Below the pieces are notes generated by a model. That model was not told the origin of the DNA. It saw only the letters and a program-made list of their open reading frames with translations, and searched no databases. This document shows, in pieces, positions 52,673 through 64,000 of a stretch of DNA of 64,000 bases (positions within the stretch are counted from its first letter, which is position 1; each line of letters opens with the position of its first letter). The stretch lies in assembly GCA_025094145.1 (NCBI GenBank), contig JALLLS010000029.1, positions 186,001 to 250,000 on the forward strand, read 5' to 3'. Made by a program: the position numbers and the translations under genes. Source of the DNA: Spinellus fusiger (taxonomy: Eukaryota > Mucoromycota > Mucoromycetes > Mucorales > Phycomycetaceae).

Positions 52673-54091
52673 ATGCAATATTTTAACTCTGGAGATTATT
52701 CTGAGTTCTCTGTTGAAAATACAATGAACTGGTCAAACGCATATGGAAACCCTCGTCCTGCTGATTTAGTACACCCAGTAAATGGTACAACCAACATGGC
52801 TATAAACCATTACAACGAACCCGTTGCATGGGCTTGTGATAACTTTGGTCAGCAAACTTCTGGCTTTGATTCTAGTATCCTCAATACACCACACTCAAAC
52901 AGTGATCACATTTATCCAAGAAGCAATATAATACCTCCATTGTTAGGGAGCGAAGAGTGGCCTTTAGCCTATGCTGATACAAATTATTTTATTCCTACAC
53001 CTTCTATGGATGCCCCAAATCCTAATGGTGCGATGTTGAATAAGGAACTTTCTTTGGATAATCAATTTCAATTCTCAATTGCGTATGATGACATTGATTC
53101 TTCTTCTATGGAGCAGCAGGGTGGCGTGTATGTAAATAGCAACTATTATTTGCATCAGCATAATCAGCACCACCAGCATCACCAGCATCACCAACACCAA
53201 CACCAGCACCAACATCACCAGCACCAGCACCAACATCAACAACAACATCAACATCAACATCAACAACAACCCTACGGATTGATGAATCAGACGTCAAATC
53301 CACTTAGTTTTATTACAGCCCAAAATCCATTTAAGCTCAAGGGTGAATCTCAATCTCAATCTACAGCTACTACTACAGCAATGCATTCTAATACAGCTGT
53401 TTCTGCCAACATATCCTTTGCACCTGCTGTAAAACACCCCCTTTCAAATAGTTCTTCACCTGATATTAGTGATTGTGCATACACTACTTCACCACTTGGT
53501 CGTACGCATGATTACTTTTCATCTTTACCCAAGTCCCGCCCAGTACAACGTGCTCGCACAGGAACACGCCGTCGCTTGTCACCACAGACATCAGTAGCTG
53601 CTGAGGTCTCATTAACAAAGAACGAACCTATTGAGAGTATAATCAATGGAATCGCTTTCCTGTCTTTTGTTTATTCCGTCGATCGTGTAGCCAAGACTTA
53701 TACTATTAGAGCAGACATTGACTCTGTAGACATAAATAGTATTAGTAGTACCTTCAAATCACAGAATGCTGTAAGTATTTCTTATTTATCTTTATCTCCA
53801 CCTGTACTAATATTTACATATTTTCCTTTTACTTAGATATATCCTCGTGCAGCAGTAAATCGTGAAGACTATCGGGGCACTCGATGGGAATATGAGTCTC
53901 AATGCAATATTCAAGGATGGAAATTGGCATTCTTAAACCTTGAAGAGCTTGAAGGAAGACGTGGGGTTATACAGAGAGCTGTAGACTCATTTAGAAACAA
54001 GAAAACAAATATGCGCTCTAGACGTGTGTCTCGTCAAGTAAAGGTGGAGAATGGAACTTTACGCAAACGTAGACCCAAGCCAAGGTTCTGA
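52673..54091 (+). CDS. DUF8032-type nuclear protein with His/Gln tract
   Basis: There are two exons (52673-53770, 53837-54091), giving 450 residues. The N-terminal half is disordered and Asn/Ser/Pro-rich. A 39-residue tract of almost only His and Gln lies at about 161-199. The conserved domain is at about 319-425, with SIINGIAFLSFVYSVDR, TIRADIDSVDINSI, YPRAAVNREDYRGTRWEYES and GWKLAFLNLEELEGRRGVIQ. I associate this pattern with the fungal domain called DUF8032. Basic clusters (ARTGTRRRLS before the domain; RSRRVSRQVK and RKRRPKPRF at the end) are good nuclear-localisation candidates. I infer a nuclear, perhaps transcription-related, protein. The domain's biochemical function is unknown to me. 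It stands alone between two gene deserts. Confidence 0.8.
53150..53270 (+). repeat. CAC/CAA/CAG trinucleotide tract (poly His/Gln)
   Basis: This coding repeat of CAT, CAC, CAG and CAA triplets encodes the His/Gln tract. It is imperfect at DNA level, which should slow slippage. The reverse strand reads as Leu/Val/Met or Val/Asp/Ala repeats, which are not genes. Confidence 0.85.
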
Positions 54092-57000
54092 TTCTTTAGT
54101 ACCTAAAACTCCATTCATTTTCATTTTATTGGTGGTTTATTCTCATAACTCTTGTTTATTAAAGATTTTTTATCTTTCTTTTTTGGTCAAGAATAATTAA
54201 CGTCATGATTCTTTTCTTTCTCTCTATGTTTCTTGTAACTTATACTTTCTTTTATGAAATTAAAATATCAGCAATTGAGTGTAAGAACTATTAATAATAC
54301 CAATACCGAATTATTATAGATATTAGATCTTATTATAGTATTAGTAACTTATATCTTCAATGTTGTTGTTTATTGCCACCTAGTTTTCTATCTTACGATA
54401 ATATTAGAAAGAAGTATACCCCTTTAATAATTTACACTCAGATGTATTCAGTTATATTCTAGAATCTGGTCCCATGGTTGCACTACCTGTGTTAGATCAA
54501 TGTAACAGTATTGACTTAGTTTATTACACATTACAGAAGAGAATATCTGCTATATTAAATTTCCTATAAAAATTTCCTTCTTATTGCCTGTTGGTTAGAA
54601 CATACATAGTGCTTTTGGAGAGACTATGTATTATAGTTTCTTTTTAGTATAAAACGATACGAATGATAATTTAATTCGAGACAATCCGGATATAGAAGTT
54701 AGACAGTGTGAAAAGAATAGGTGAGTCAAACTTCATTTATGGATGCTTCATTGCTTTATTTTTTTGGTGCAGAGAAAAGATATATATAGGTATATAGATA
54801 TATATCTTATGAAATAGAATGAGATGAAAAGTCACACCCAACTATTAGCAAAGCCCCTTTTGATACCATGTCTCTTCTTAGATACCTATTGAAGAAATAT
54901 AAAACCTTGATGATAGAAAATCAATAACAAAGTAATGTCGCACTATGTGTCTTAAACAGCAAGAAACTACTTGGTTTATAATCAGAGAGAGAGAGAGAGC
55001 ATTGGACGAGTTCATAATGTCAAAAGTAAGCAATGACTACCAGCAAGGAGAATATCAAATAAAGAGACTATAGTAACACTAGAATGATAAAGGTTTGTAG
55101 CAGAGGCCACACTGTAGACATAGACAACTGAAAGGGAGAAAAGAAAAAGACTGATCCACCCGATATTCATCTTTAACTATTTTAATATTTTGTGGAATAG
55201 AGGTGTTAATGCGTCCAAGAACATGATATTCACTGCTGAATCAATTCAACAAAGCAAAGGTCGTCTTGAAGTATTCTATCTTCAAAAAAAAAAGTCACAT
55301 CAAAAGTCCTTAATGCTTCTTCCTCTGGTAGAATGACAGCTTAAAGATACTTATAGAGTAAGCCTATACATACATCCTCTAAAAGACGACGGTGTATGTT
55401 CTTATTGATGTGTCTACTCTTTTCTTCTTCGCATTGTTGAATTGTCATATTTAGATCGTCTCACTAAATTTCCAATTATCTAATTTTAGTGTTGTATCCA
55501 GAGTCAACACAGAGACATATCTAACAGAAATACTGCTAATCAATTGCACATTGCTGATAAGTAAGATAGGGCATGTGTGTAGGCTCAACTACAGGAAGCA
55601 CATAAGTGTAACCATGGCAATTGATTAGTATATAAAGAGTTGTATATTCCACTAAATAAAATCAGTATAATCTTTGATAAAGTCCTGTCATCAATCAGTT
55701 CTTTTATTCTTCAGTTCGGATAAAACATTGAGGTTAAAATCCTGTATCTTATCTCATGTCTCTCTCTGTTGCACTTGCTCACTTTTTTGTCAAGGCTCCT
55801 GAGATGAAACATAAGTTCACCAGACTTTAACTTCAGTCAAAATCCGTTTATGAATTTCTTGTAGATAACAAAGCTTATACTGAGATTGCACACATGTTAA
55901 GCAATGATGTAAACATAGTAAACAAAAAAAAATGAGCGCTACCACAAGAAAAGCACAGTCTAGACTGTTTCTGTTCCTGAAAGACCAGGAATTGTTAATG
56001 AGATAGGTATCCGACTTATCTTTAGGAATATAGCACGCGAGCCTAATCAGACAAATATTTCACTGTAAAAGGGTAGCTACAAAGGTCTGTTTCAGGAGAG
56101 TGTCTAGATTCTTGGAGATTTTCTTTTCCATACTTAAGATTATATATAAGACTTTGGGAGACTTGTGATCATGTTTTTTTTGTGCTCGTGAGAGATAGTA
56201 CTCCATCAGAAGGTTTGATAAGACTAAAGTTAATCTTTATATCAGCAAGAGTGGCCACATAAACTATAGAGTAATTTTGTAATAGAACTATGGCTGCTCC
56301 TATATCAACGCATCTTGCACTACTAATTAATATAAAACACTCATCTCTTTATTTATTGAAGGCCCCAAATCTATATATCCCATATTTGTGAGGTAGTAGC
56401 AATATGATGGGGGAGGGGGGGTTTATATGCATAATCAGAGACTTCATATCTATCTACACATATAACATAAAGTAATGAAAGAGATAGTGTTCTAGTATTT
56501 AATAAAACTATGAAAGTGAAGTATGTAGATTAAGAAAGTCATCTTAGGTTTAAAATAGGGAATTGATCTATGTATAATAATTGATCTGCTATACATTCAT
56601 CCATTCTCAATCTATTTACAAACGTACATATAGCTATTTTAAGCGTGAGATATAAACCCAGGTAACATTTGCTAGTAGCATAGGATCCTCAAAAGGTTTG
56701 TACCATTCTGAAGATAGCTACATGAGCTTAAAAAAAGTAACCAATATGTCTCTATTCTTGAGGCTCAATGAGAGAGGGCTTTGTTCAAATTCAGTACTAA
56801 CAGACATCATCTGGTGTGTATAAAACTATACAGATAAAGATTTTTATTTGATCTCTTAGATTTAAATCAACGCAGTAATACTTGTAGAATAAATAGTCTA
56901 TATGAATATTTGACTCATTTTTAGCTGCATAATAAATATTCAAATACTAGACTTGAAGACGTCTAAAATAAATTTCCGTCTATTTTTTTTTCCTTGTGGG

Positions 57001-57770
57001 CTATAGAAATGATAGTAAAAAAAAGACAAATATAGTATGATAGAAGTTTCTTCCTCAGAGTTAAAGAGATTTACTCGGAACTTTTTAGCTGTAGCCATTC
57101 GATACTTTTATTTTATTTTTAATATGCTTAAGATTCATTAAGATTTTTATTAGATTTTTATCTTTTCACAAGTCTCTGTATATGGATCTATCGTATAAAT
57201 TAAGGTATCTTTCAAAGAGACAAGCATTTCCTTATGACATTGATATCACTGTATGATATGCAGATGAATCCAATTAAATGGGTTGTTTAATGCATTAGTG
57301 CATTTCGATCTATTAATTGCCTTCTCAGTGACAAGGTTCATCTATAGTGAACAGTAAGACTCCACATGCTTTATCAAAATTAAATAACTAACCACTTAAT
57401 AACAAAAATGAACTCGTGCTTTATTATCCTATTTTCAAAAGTTTTACTAAGATTCTAAAAACAGTGATTATTTATCATATTTGGTAAATAGGATGAATAT
57501 TAAATCATTTTATTCCAAGTTGTAGCACAGTTGAGGAATGTGGAAAATAGAAAACACCAAGCAGACTGTGTTTTTCATCATTAGTAGTTCTATTCTACAG
57601 CAGATATTTGTATATTCTAAACTAAAAAAAAAAACTAGCTATATTTTATGGAATTACTATCGACACATACATATCTATACTTGTACATAGATACATGCCA
57701 TATGGCCTCTGATCTTTCTTTAAGCTGGATCACTAGTGGCTGATCCAGAATAAGAAAATCCTCACGAGAG
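54092..57770. other. Gene-free AT-rich stretch
   Basis: No recognisable gene, transposase or RNA gene is seen, and essentially no open frame of 60 codons. It contains short GA and TA runs and a G-run near 56408-56420. Confidence 0.55.
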
Positions 57771-57773
57771 ATT

Positions 57774-57853
57774 ACACATACACACATACACACATACACA
57801 CATACACACATACACACATACACACATACACACATACACACATACACACATAC

Positions 57854-57886
<33 letters not shown>

Positions 57887-57887
57887 A
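57774..57887. repeat. ACACAT / CA microsatellite
   Basis: About 16 units of ACACAT (written as ACACATAC dimers) pass into a pure CA run at about 57862-57887. Three overlapping minus-strand frames made only of Cys, Val, Tyr and Met come from this repeat. Confidence 0.9.
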
Positions 57888-57889
57888 AG

Positions 57890-60050
57890 GCATGCTGCTT
57901 GCGTTCCTTTGCATAGCTCCACCTTTTATTAGTAAATATAACTTGACCATGCAAATGAAGACTCTAGAATTGAAAATATCTAATAAAATTTTAGTTTTAG
58001 CTGTAAATCTATATGATGATTTTAAAACTGTATTCATCTAATACAATCTACGTAGCAAAGAGCTATTTTGTGCTGTGAAATGACTCATTCATTAATATCT
58101 ATACTCTATACTTTTTTTGAGGAGGTTTTTTTGTTTTGTTAATAGTATGAGGCTTTCATCATAACCCAATTTTGAATACGATCTTTAGACTGGTCTATTA
58201 TTATTATTATTCATCTTTGTATATTAAAACTTTAAAGAGAAAACATAATACTAATGTACTATTTTTTTTTGCCGTCATTTTTATTTCTTTTATTTTCGAT
58301 CTTTGACTACATCAAAGAACTAAGCTGAAAAATCTGAAATTATTTACCTATCCAAAAAGAGGTGTCCAGTTTATCGGACAAAGTGTTTTTGGTGTTGAAA
58401 TAAAAACATCAGTTTATTAATGATCATGGATTATGTATTATTTCCATGGACATATCCAATGGTATAGCCTGGGAAAAATGTCCTCTCTATTATTTTTTAA
58501 AGTAACAACTTATTATAAAATAAGTCTTTTCTTTACTGAGAGAGCTATGAAAGATGGGTGGCATATCACCTAAAGATAGAGAGTAGTGATAGATTCTACA
58601 AAATACGGTATAGTATTCAAATTGTAGAAAGATAAGCAGTGCATGCATGCATTGATGGCTGACTGATAAATAGATATTCTAAGGAAGCTTGAGTAGTTTA
58701 TTTTTAACATTTACCTATTCATTTAAAGGTATAGTCTTAAAGAAGTTTATAAAGAATCAGGTGGCCTTTCATCTTCCTCATGAAGTATCTTTATTTATTT
58801 AATGGTTATGTTTGTCAATTAAAATAAGCTCAAACACAACTATTTATAAGAAGTACTTTAGTTTCTTCTTTTTTTCTTTTTCTTTTCAGATCACTGTAAA
58901 TCATCCGTAAAGAAAAGTATAGGTATCTGCCTCTATTAATATAGGAAACCCTACTCTATCTATATTTCATATCGAATGACTAGGGTAAGCATCTGCTTTA
59001 TCTTCAAATATCTTTTACACTACAGCGACTTTCTATTCTGTCTTTTATTCTATCTATCTTAATGTTTTGATGGTTTTGATTCATCATTATAAGGTCGTAT
59101 GGTATTTTTGATTGAAGGAATATAGTACAATTCTGTTTAGGCGCCCTGCTATAATTTATTAATTAATTTAGAACCAAAGAGTCATATCAGATAAACTCTG
59201 TATTTGTTTTTATTATTTATTATTTTACATACCACCCAGCACATAACATATGTTCAGATACTATAATACTAGATATAGAGTCAGCATTGGTCTGAACTGT
59301 TTGATGAATGAATCTCTATATTCAATTAAACAAATTCGTTATGGAATACTTCTTTACCTAGTAGGGTCATTTCCGGTGTCATTTTCATAGCAATACATAT
59401 CAATCCTATAATGATATACATATCAAAGAAAAGATGGTGTCAGTCTTTGAGTGATTCTCCTTCCACAACTATCCACATATTATTTGATACTGTGAATGAA
59501 CATTGGATCTTGACTAGCCTCAGTTACAGCATCACTTACTAAGCAAACAACGTACTATTGCTCATTGATTCTTGCTAGTGAATAATATACTTGAATTGAT
59601 TGGCCTTCTTATGACCACTGTGATCTTTAGGCTCTGTTGACTAAGATGTTTTAGAATAGTCAAACAATTAAAGTAAATCTATATACGTATAGATTAAAAT
59701 GCTAGATTCTTCTAGACATATAATAAGTTGAGCACAACCCTTAGGCTTCATCAGCCCGCCGACTTTTCTTGGTGTCATATATCACTTATCTTACACTTGG
59801 TGTGTAGTACAGAAGACGTCTAATGATAAAAGGCTATTATTTATCATTATTTATCATAATTAATAATAGTAGCAACAACAGCAATTATACTCATGATTCC
59901 AATTATACTATATGTATATATAGATGTATATGTATATTTTCTCTAGCTTACTCTATCTAAGCATGCACATCAAATCACAATAGTGTCAGGTACAGTAAGG
60001 TATTGTTTATTCTTTGCACTCCTTATTACAACTATAAATGTTAGATACAA
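57890..60050. other. Gene-free AT-rich stretch
   Basis: No gene, transposon domain or RNA gene is recognised. Confidence 0.5.
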
Positions 60051-61640
60051 TCGTACTTACTATTCATCAGAATCTATTTCTGTCTGATGTTGGTACTGTA
60101 TGGGAATTCGTGCTTTCATGTCTCTTTTCTGCTCAAAGGCTAAGTGATCCGGGCCATCTGGGCCAGATTGGATGACTGGTTATTAACGGATGTCTTTTGT
60201 TTACTCTTTATGTGTTTCATTTTTAATAGGCGATATGCTGATAGGATTGACTTTATCCATCTCAGAGGTTCTATGCAACAGGGCCTGTGTGATTGGAATG
60301 GTTCTCAATAGTACAAATACAAGGCATAGTCCACTGACACTAGGGCTTGGGTTTTTTCTTTGTTCTCACTGTATTCATACAACGAAGATGCCTGTGAAAT
60401 AGGCCATCAGCCTACACCGCAATAGAGTGGATTGAGTGATTTACAGTTTTTATTTTTTATTTTTATTTTTCATTTGAAAGGCTCTATTCTCCGAGGTTCT
60501 ATAATGAGTTCAATGACTGTCTTTGCCTAAACCAAACTACCTTTACAAGTTAGAAGCTTCAAGAAATGGTTCTTCCTTTGATCGTACGAACAGAAAGAAG
60601 ATGGAGCATACATTAGGAGAACAAGTCTGTGCTGGAGGTTCATCAATGTCCTGCAGTTAAACCACACGTGTTGGTAGTATCTACTATTTTCCAAAGAAAG
60701 GGTGTACATCAACACACCTGTGGAGCATTGATACAACCATTGAATTGGTTTTCTTTTTCACTGGACCAACACTCTATGCACACATCAACGGATGTCCAAC
60801 TGCCTCTTTTATTCTTTCTTCCCAGTGCCATCTCACTGGCAGTGGAAATAGTAGCCAATGAAAGAGACACATGTACCTTTCCATGGTGTTCTTATTGAAG
60901 GACGAGCCAATGGAGGTGCAGACAGAGCTGTGTAAGCTTCTTTATTACGTCGAGGGATAAACGAGTGACTTTTAGAAAGGTGGCACCCACTATTTTTCCA
61001 CGTGTTATTATGTGCTTTGTCATGCTATGGTCAATCAACTTGCTTTATGAGTGGACGGAGGAGCCATTTGTTATGATGATTCTGCTTACACTTGCTTACA
61101 CCCTTCTCACCCCTTCTCGGATAAAGTATTCGATGATTGTGTAATGTAAGCCAATCATTCTATTGGAGCCAATCCCATAGTCATTACAATTGGAGGGTGA
61201 CTCATCACCTTGAATAAGTAAGTAGCTCACTTGCTGCCCCAAACACTATCGGAGCTATGACTACATGATATTCTGGGCATAGAGTCTTCCAATCACTGAG
61301 ATTTAAATAGGCTCCAACGTAAGATTAAATGGATAAGGTCAACAAAGATTAGTAAGAATTATAAAGTACTAGAAACAAGCACACCCCATAGGATGAGTTG
61401 GATGAGCTTATTTGCCCTAGACAAAGGCACTGGCCTGGGAGAATAAAGACGGGTCTGTTGATAGAGAGAGAAGGAAGGAAGGAAGGAAGAAGGGATATTT
61501 CATTCCATGTTCTTAGTGGACACTAAGACAGTGGGCAATAAATCAGTGAGAAGAGATGGAGTTTTCCCTGTGGAGGGGAATCCATCTTACAGCCTTCTTT
61601 CCATAGTCACACTATGGACTTGTATTTCCACACTCCGTCC
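60050..61640. other. GC-richer tract with coding-like scraps, no intact gene
   Basis: Base composition rises here, and several 60-90-codon frames occur on both strands. Fragments such as EGRANGGADRAV (near 60895) and DGGAICYDDSAYTC (near 61055) look protein-like. No frame continues, no splice model connects them and no family is recognised. It may be a decayed gene or transposon, or simply GC-richer promoter-distal DNA of 6PGD. Confidence 0.3.
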
Positions 61641-61664
61641 ACACTAAAAAGAGAAGAAAAGAAA

Positions 61665-61730
61665 CAGACAGACAGACAGACAGGCAGACAGACAGACAGG
61701 CAGACAAGCAGACAGACAAGCAGACAGACA
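61665..61730. repeat. CAGA tetranucleotide microsatellite
   Basis: About 15 CAGA units with CAGG and CAAG interruptions, about 300 bp upstream of the 6PGD start. Confidence 0.9.
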
Positions 61731-61935
61731 ATACTGTTTACTTTTTGCCTATGCTGCCATTGAATCGGAGACTGTTTTCTTTCCCCTTAAGATTCACACA
61801 CCCATTGACATGCATTCACACTATGGATAGCCCATGCATTTCCACCCATGAGCCCACTGACATGCGTGCACGCTTGTTATTCCCTCCCCCATACAGATTT
61901 ACAATGCCCGACCGAAGCTTCTAATATTTACCAAC

Positions 61936-61990
61936 CCTTTCTCTTTCTTTTTCTCTTCTTTATCTCTTTTCCCTCTCTTTTTTATATTTT
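61936..61990 (+). promoter_or_regulatory. Pyrimidine tract and TATA-like site of 6PGD
   Basis: A long CT-rich run (CTTTCTCTTTCTTTTTCTCT and on) ends in TTTTTTATATTTTTAAAATTG about 25-45 bp before the ATG. This is the typical layout of a strong housekeeping fungal promoter. Confidence 0.55.
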
Positions 61991-62016
61991 TAAAATTGAA
62001 AGAAAACAAACACATT

Positions 62017-63889
62017 ATGTCTGAAGCTGTGTAAGGACAAGAGAGTAGAGATAGTGTCGGACTAGAGGACATAGACAGTGGGAGGACACAGAGCCCCTGT
62101 GCCCAAGCCCTTATGCTTACGTGTTGTATGGTTATAGTGCTGATATTGGTCTCATTGGTTTGGCTGTTATGGTATGTAGAAGGAGTGTGCAGGATGGAGT
62201 GGAGTGTGCAGTGGACTCAACAACACGTTGAATGGAACAGGGCCAAAACCTTATTCTTAACATGAACGACCACGGATATACTGTCTGTGCCTACAACCGT
62301 ACTACTTCCAAAGTGACTGACTTTCTGGAGAATGAAGCCAAGGGTAAGTTGCTTTCCTCTCGAGTGACTTTTGCTCCATCTTCTTTCATGTAAAGAGGCC
62401 ATGGGATAGCTGACAGAAGAATGCTCCATAGGCACTAACATTGTCGGTGCCTACTCCATTGAGGAATTGTGCTCCAAGCTGAAGCGTCCCAGAAAAGTCA
62501 TGCTGTTGGTCAAGGCCGGTAGTGCTGTCGATGCCTTTATCAACCAGCTCCTGCCTTTCCTTGAGGAGGGTGATATCATCATTGATGGTGGTAACTCCCA
62601 CTTCCCTGACTCCATCCGCCGTACCAAGGAACTGGAGGCCAAGGGTATTCTCTTTGTTGGCTCTGGTGTCTCTGGTGGTGAGGAAGGTGCTCGCTATGGT
62701 CCTTCTCTGATGCCCGGTGGAAACCCTGCTGCTTGGGAACACATCAAGCCCATCTTCCAGGCCATTGCTGCCAAGGCCCCTGATGGTGCTTCTTGTTGTG
62801 AGTGGGTAGGCGAGACTGGCTCTGGCCACTATGTCAAGATGGTCCACAACGGCATTGGTACGTGTTTGTTGTGTGGAGTGAGCAGGAGAAACTAATACCC
62901 CGCTGGCTGTTGTTTTTCTCTCTTTCTTCTAGAGTACGGAGACATGCAGTTGATTTGCGAAGTCTACCAGATCATGTTGGAGGGTCTTGGCTTGTCCCAT
63001 GATGAGATGGCCTCTGTGTTTGAAGAATGGAACAAGGGTGAATTGGACTCCTTCTTGATTGAGATTACTCGCGACATTCTCAAGTTCAAGGATGTCGACG
63101 GTAAGCCTCTTGTTGAGAAGATCAGAGATACTGCTGGCCAAAAGGGAACTGGCAAGTGGACTGGCATTGACTCTCTTGACCGTGGCATTCCCGTCACTTT
63201 GATTGGTGAGGCTGTGTATGCACGCTGTCTGTCCTCCCTCAAGGACGAGCGTATTCGTGCCTCCCAATTGTTGAGTGGTCCTCCCAAGGCCGAGTTCACA
63301 GGCGACAAGAAAGTGTTTTTGGACCAGCTTGGCCAGGCTCTTTATGCCTCCAAGATTGTCTCTTATGCACAGGGCTTTATGTTGATGCGCCAGGCTGCCA
63401 TTGATTTCGACTGGAAGCTCAACAATGCTGGCATTGCTCTTATGTGGCGTGGTGGCTGTATCATCCGCTCTGTCTTCTTGGGCAAGATCAGAGAGGCCTA
63501 CGACAACAACAAGAACCTTGAGAACTTGCTGTTTGACTCCTTCTTCCAAAAGGCCACAGCCGATGCCCAGCATGCCTGGAGAACTGTGATTGCTCAGGCT
63601 GTGTTGATGGGCATTCCCACCCCCGCCCTGTCGACTGCCCTCAACTTCTACGATGGTCTCCGTCACGCCCTGCTGCCTGCCAACCTTCTCCAGGCCCAGC
63701 GCGACTACTTTGGTGCCCACACCTACGAACTGTTGGAGGCTCCTGGGTAAGTCCAATGTCTTGTTCTGTGTTGCTGTTATAATGCGTGTCTATGGGTCAA
63801 CTCATGATTGTATGTGCAATAGTACTCACCACCACACCAACTGGACTGGCCGTGGTGGCAATGTCTCTGCTTCTACCTATGATGCCTAA
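62017..63889 (+). CDS. GND1: 6-phosphogluconate dehydrogenase, decarboxylating
   Basis: There are six exons: 62017-62030, 62138-62171, 62241-62343, 62432-62857, 62933-63746 and 63823-63889 (485 residues, close to the usual 480-490). The enzyme oxidises 6-phosphogluconate to ribulose 5-phosphate with CO2 and NADPH in the cytosolic pentose-phosphate pathway. The NADP-binding site is [20 protein letters not shown], with NRT choosing NADP over NAD. Substrate and catalytic blocks are [33 protein letters not shown] and [17 protein letters not shown], including the catalytic Lys and the Asn. The C-terminal tail ends [14 protein letters not shown], as in other family members. The first two exons are only 14 and 34 nt and together carry the start of the dinucleotide fold. 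Codon use is strongly biased to C-ending codons compared with other genes here, a sign of high expression. Confidence 0.96.
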
Positions 63890-63894
63890 GCAAT

Positions 63895-63985
63895 GGTGTG
63901 TCTTTCCTATCTTTCCTATCTTTCTCTCTTTACCTATCTTCCTATCTTCCTATCTTTACCTATCTTTCTCTTTACCTGAGCCCAA
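63895..63985. repeat. CCTATCTTT-type pyrimidine repeat after 6PGD
   Basis: Imperfect 9-10-bp CTTTCCTAT units fill the 6PGD 3' flank to near the window end. Confidence 0.7.
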
Positions 63986-64000
63986 ACCTACATTCTCTTT

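Noticed and set aside
57635..58037. Cys-Val-Tyr-Met repeat frames
   Set aside because: These are translations of the ACACAT/CA microsatellite.
62929..63756. 275-codon minus-strand frame over 6PGD exon 5
   Set aside because: It is the mirror of a highly codon-biased real exon; such antisense frames are common and this one has no family match.

Overview
The window is fungal nuclear DNA, most likely Mucoromycota and probably Mucorales. The genes are eukaryotic and intron-rich: introns are mostly 44-90 bp with GT...AG ends and exons can be very small. Intergenic DNA is AT-rich, and the transposon relics are Tc1/mariner and non-LTR elements. The gene set (chitin deacetylase, LysM protein, DUF8032-type protein, exocyst Sec8) fits a chitosan-walled early-diverging fungus. 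The species cannot be named from the sequence.

Layout. 0-7 kb: a MYND zinc-finger protein (minus) and a tandem-START, tail-anchored lipid-binding protein (plus, 7 exons). 7-22 kb: a gene-free, AT-rich stretch with degraded transposons. These are Tc1/mariner fragments, a decayed LINE with an RT domain, a second 274-bp copy of that LINE's 3' end, and a broken Fanzor/TnpB-like RNA-guided nuclease relic. 22-39 kb is a gene-dense block. It holds a secreted two-LysM protein with a His-rich, Kex2-site-bearing linker, SelO protein AMPylase, a convergent disordered acidic protein, mitochondrial leucyl-tRNA synthetase, a stand-alone HDAC6-type ZnF-UBP protein and Sec8. 39-43 kb is intergenic with a further Tc1 relic and one half of a dispersed repeat pair. 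43-44.5 kb holds a GPI-type chitin deacetylase (minus). 44.6-52.7 kb and 54.1-62 kb are AT-rich deserts flanking a His/Gln-rich DUF8032-type nuclear protein. 62-63.9 kb holds 6-phosphogluconate dehydrogenase.

The genes do not form a pathway or cluster. The chitin deacetylase (makes chitosan), the LysM protein (binds chitin-type sugars) and Sec8 (tethers secretory vesicles) all concern the cell wall or secretion. SelO and LeuRS are expected in mitochondria, and 6PGD is housekeeping pentose-phosphate metabolism.

The most notable observations are four. The SelO catalytic Asp-Asn pair is encoded by an 18-nt microexon that could be skipped in frame. The LysM protein looks like a Kex2-processed repeat precursor. 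A Fanzor-like relic carries a Trp-to-stop change. SelO and its convergent neighbour have stop codons only about 23 bp apart. Exon models were built by hand from splice signals, reading frame and family similarity. Sec8 exon boundaries and the 5' end of the disordered protein are the least certain.
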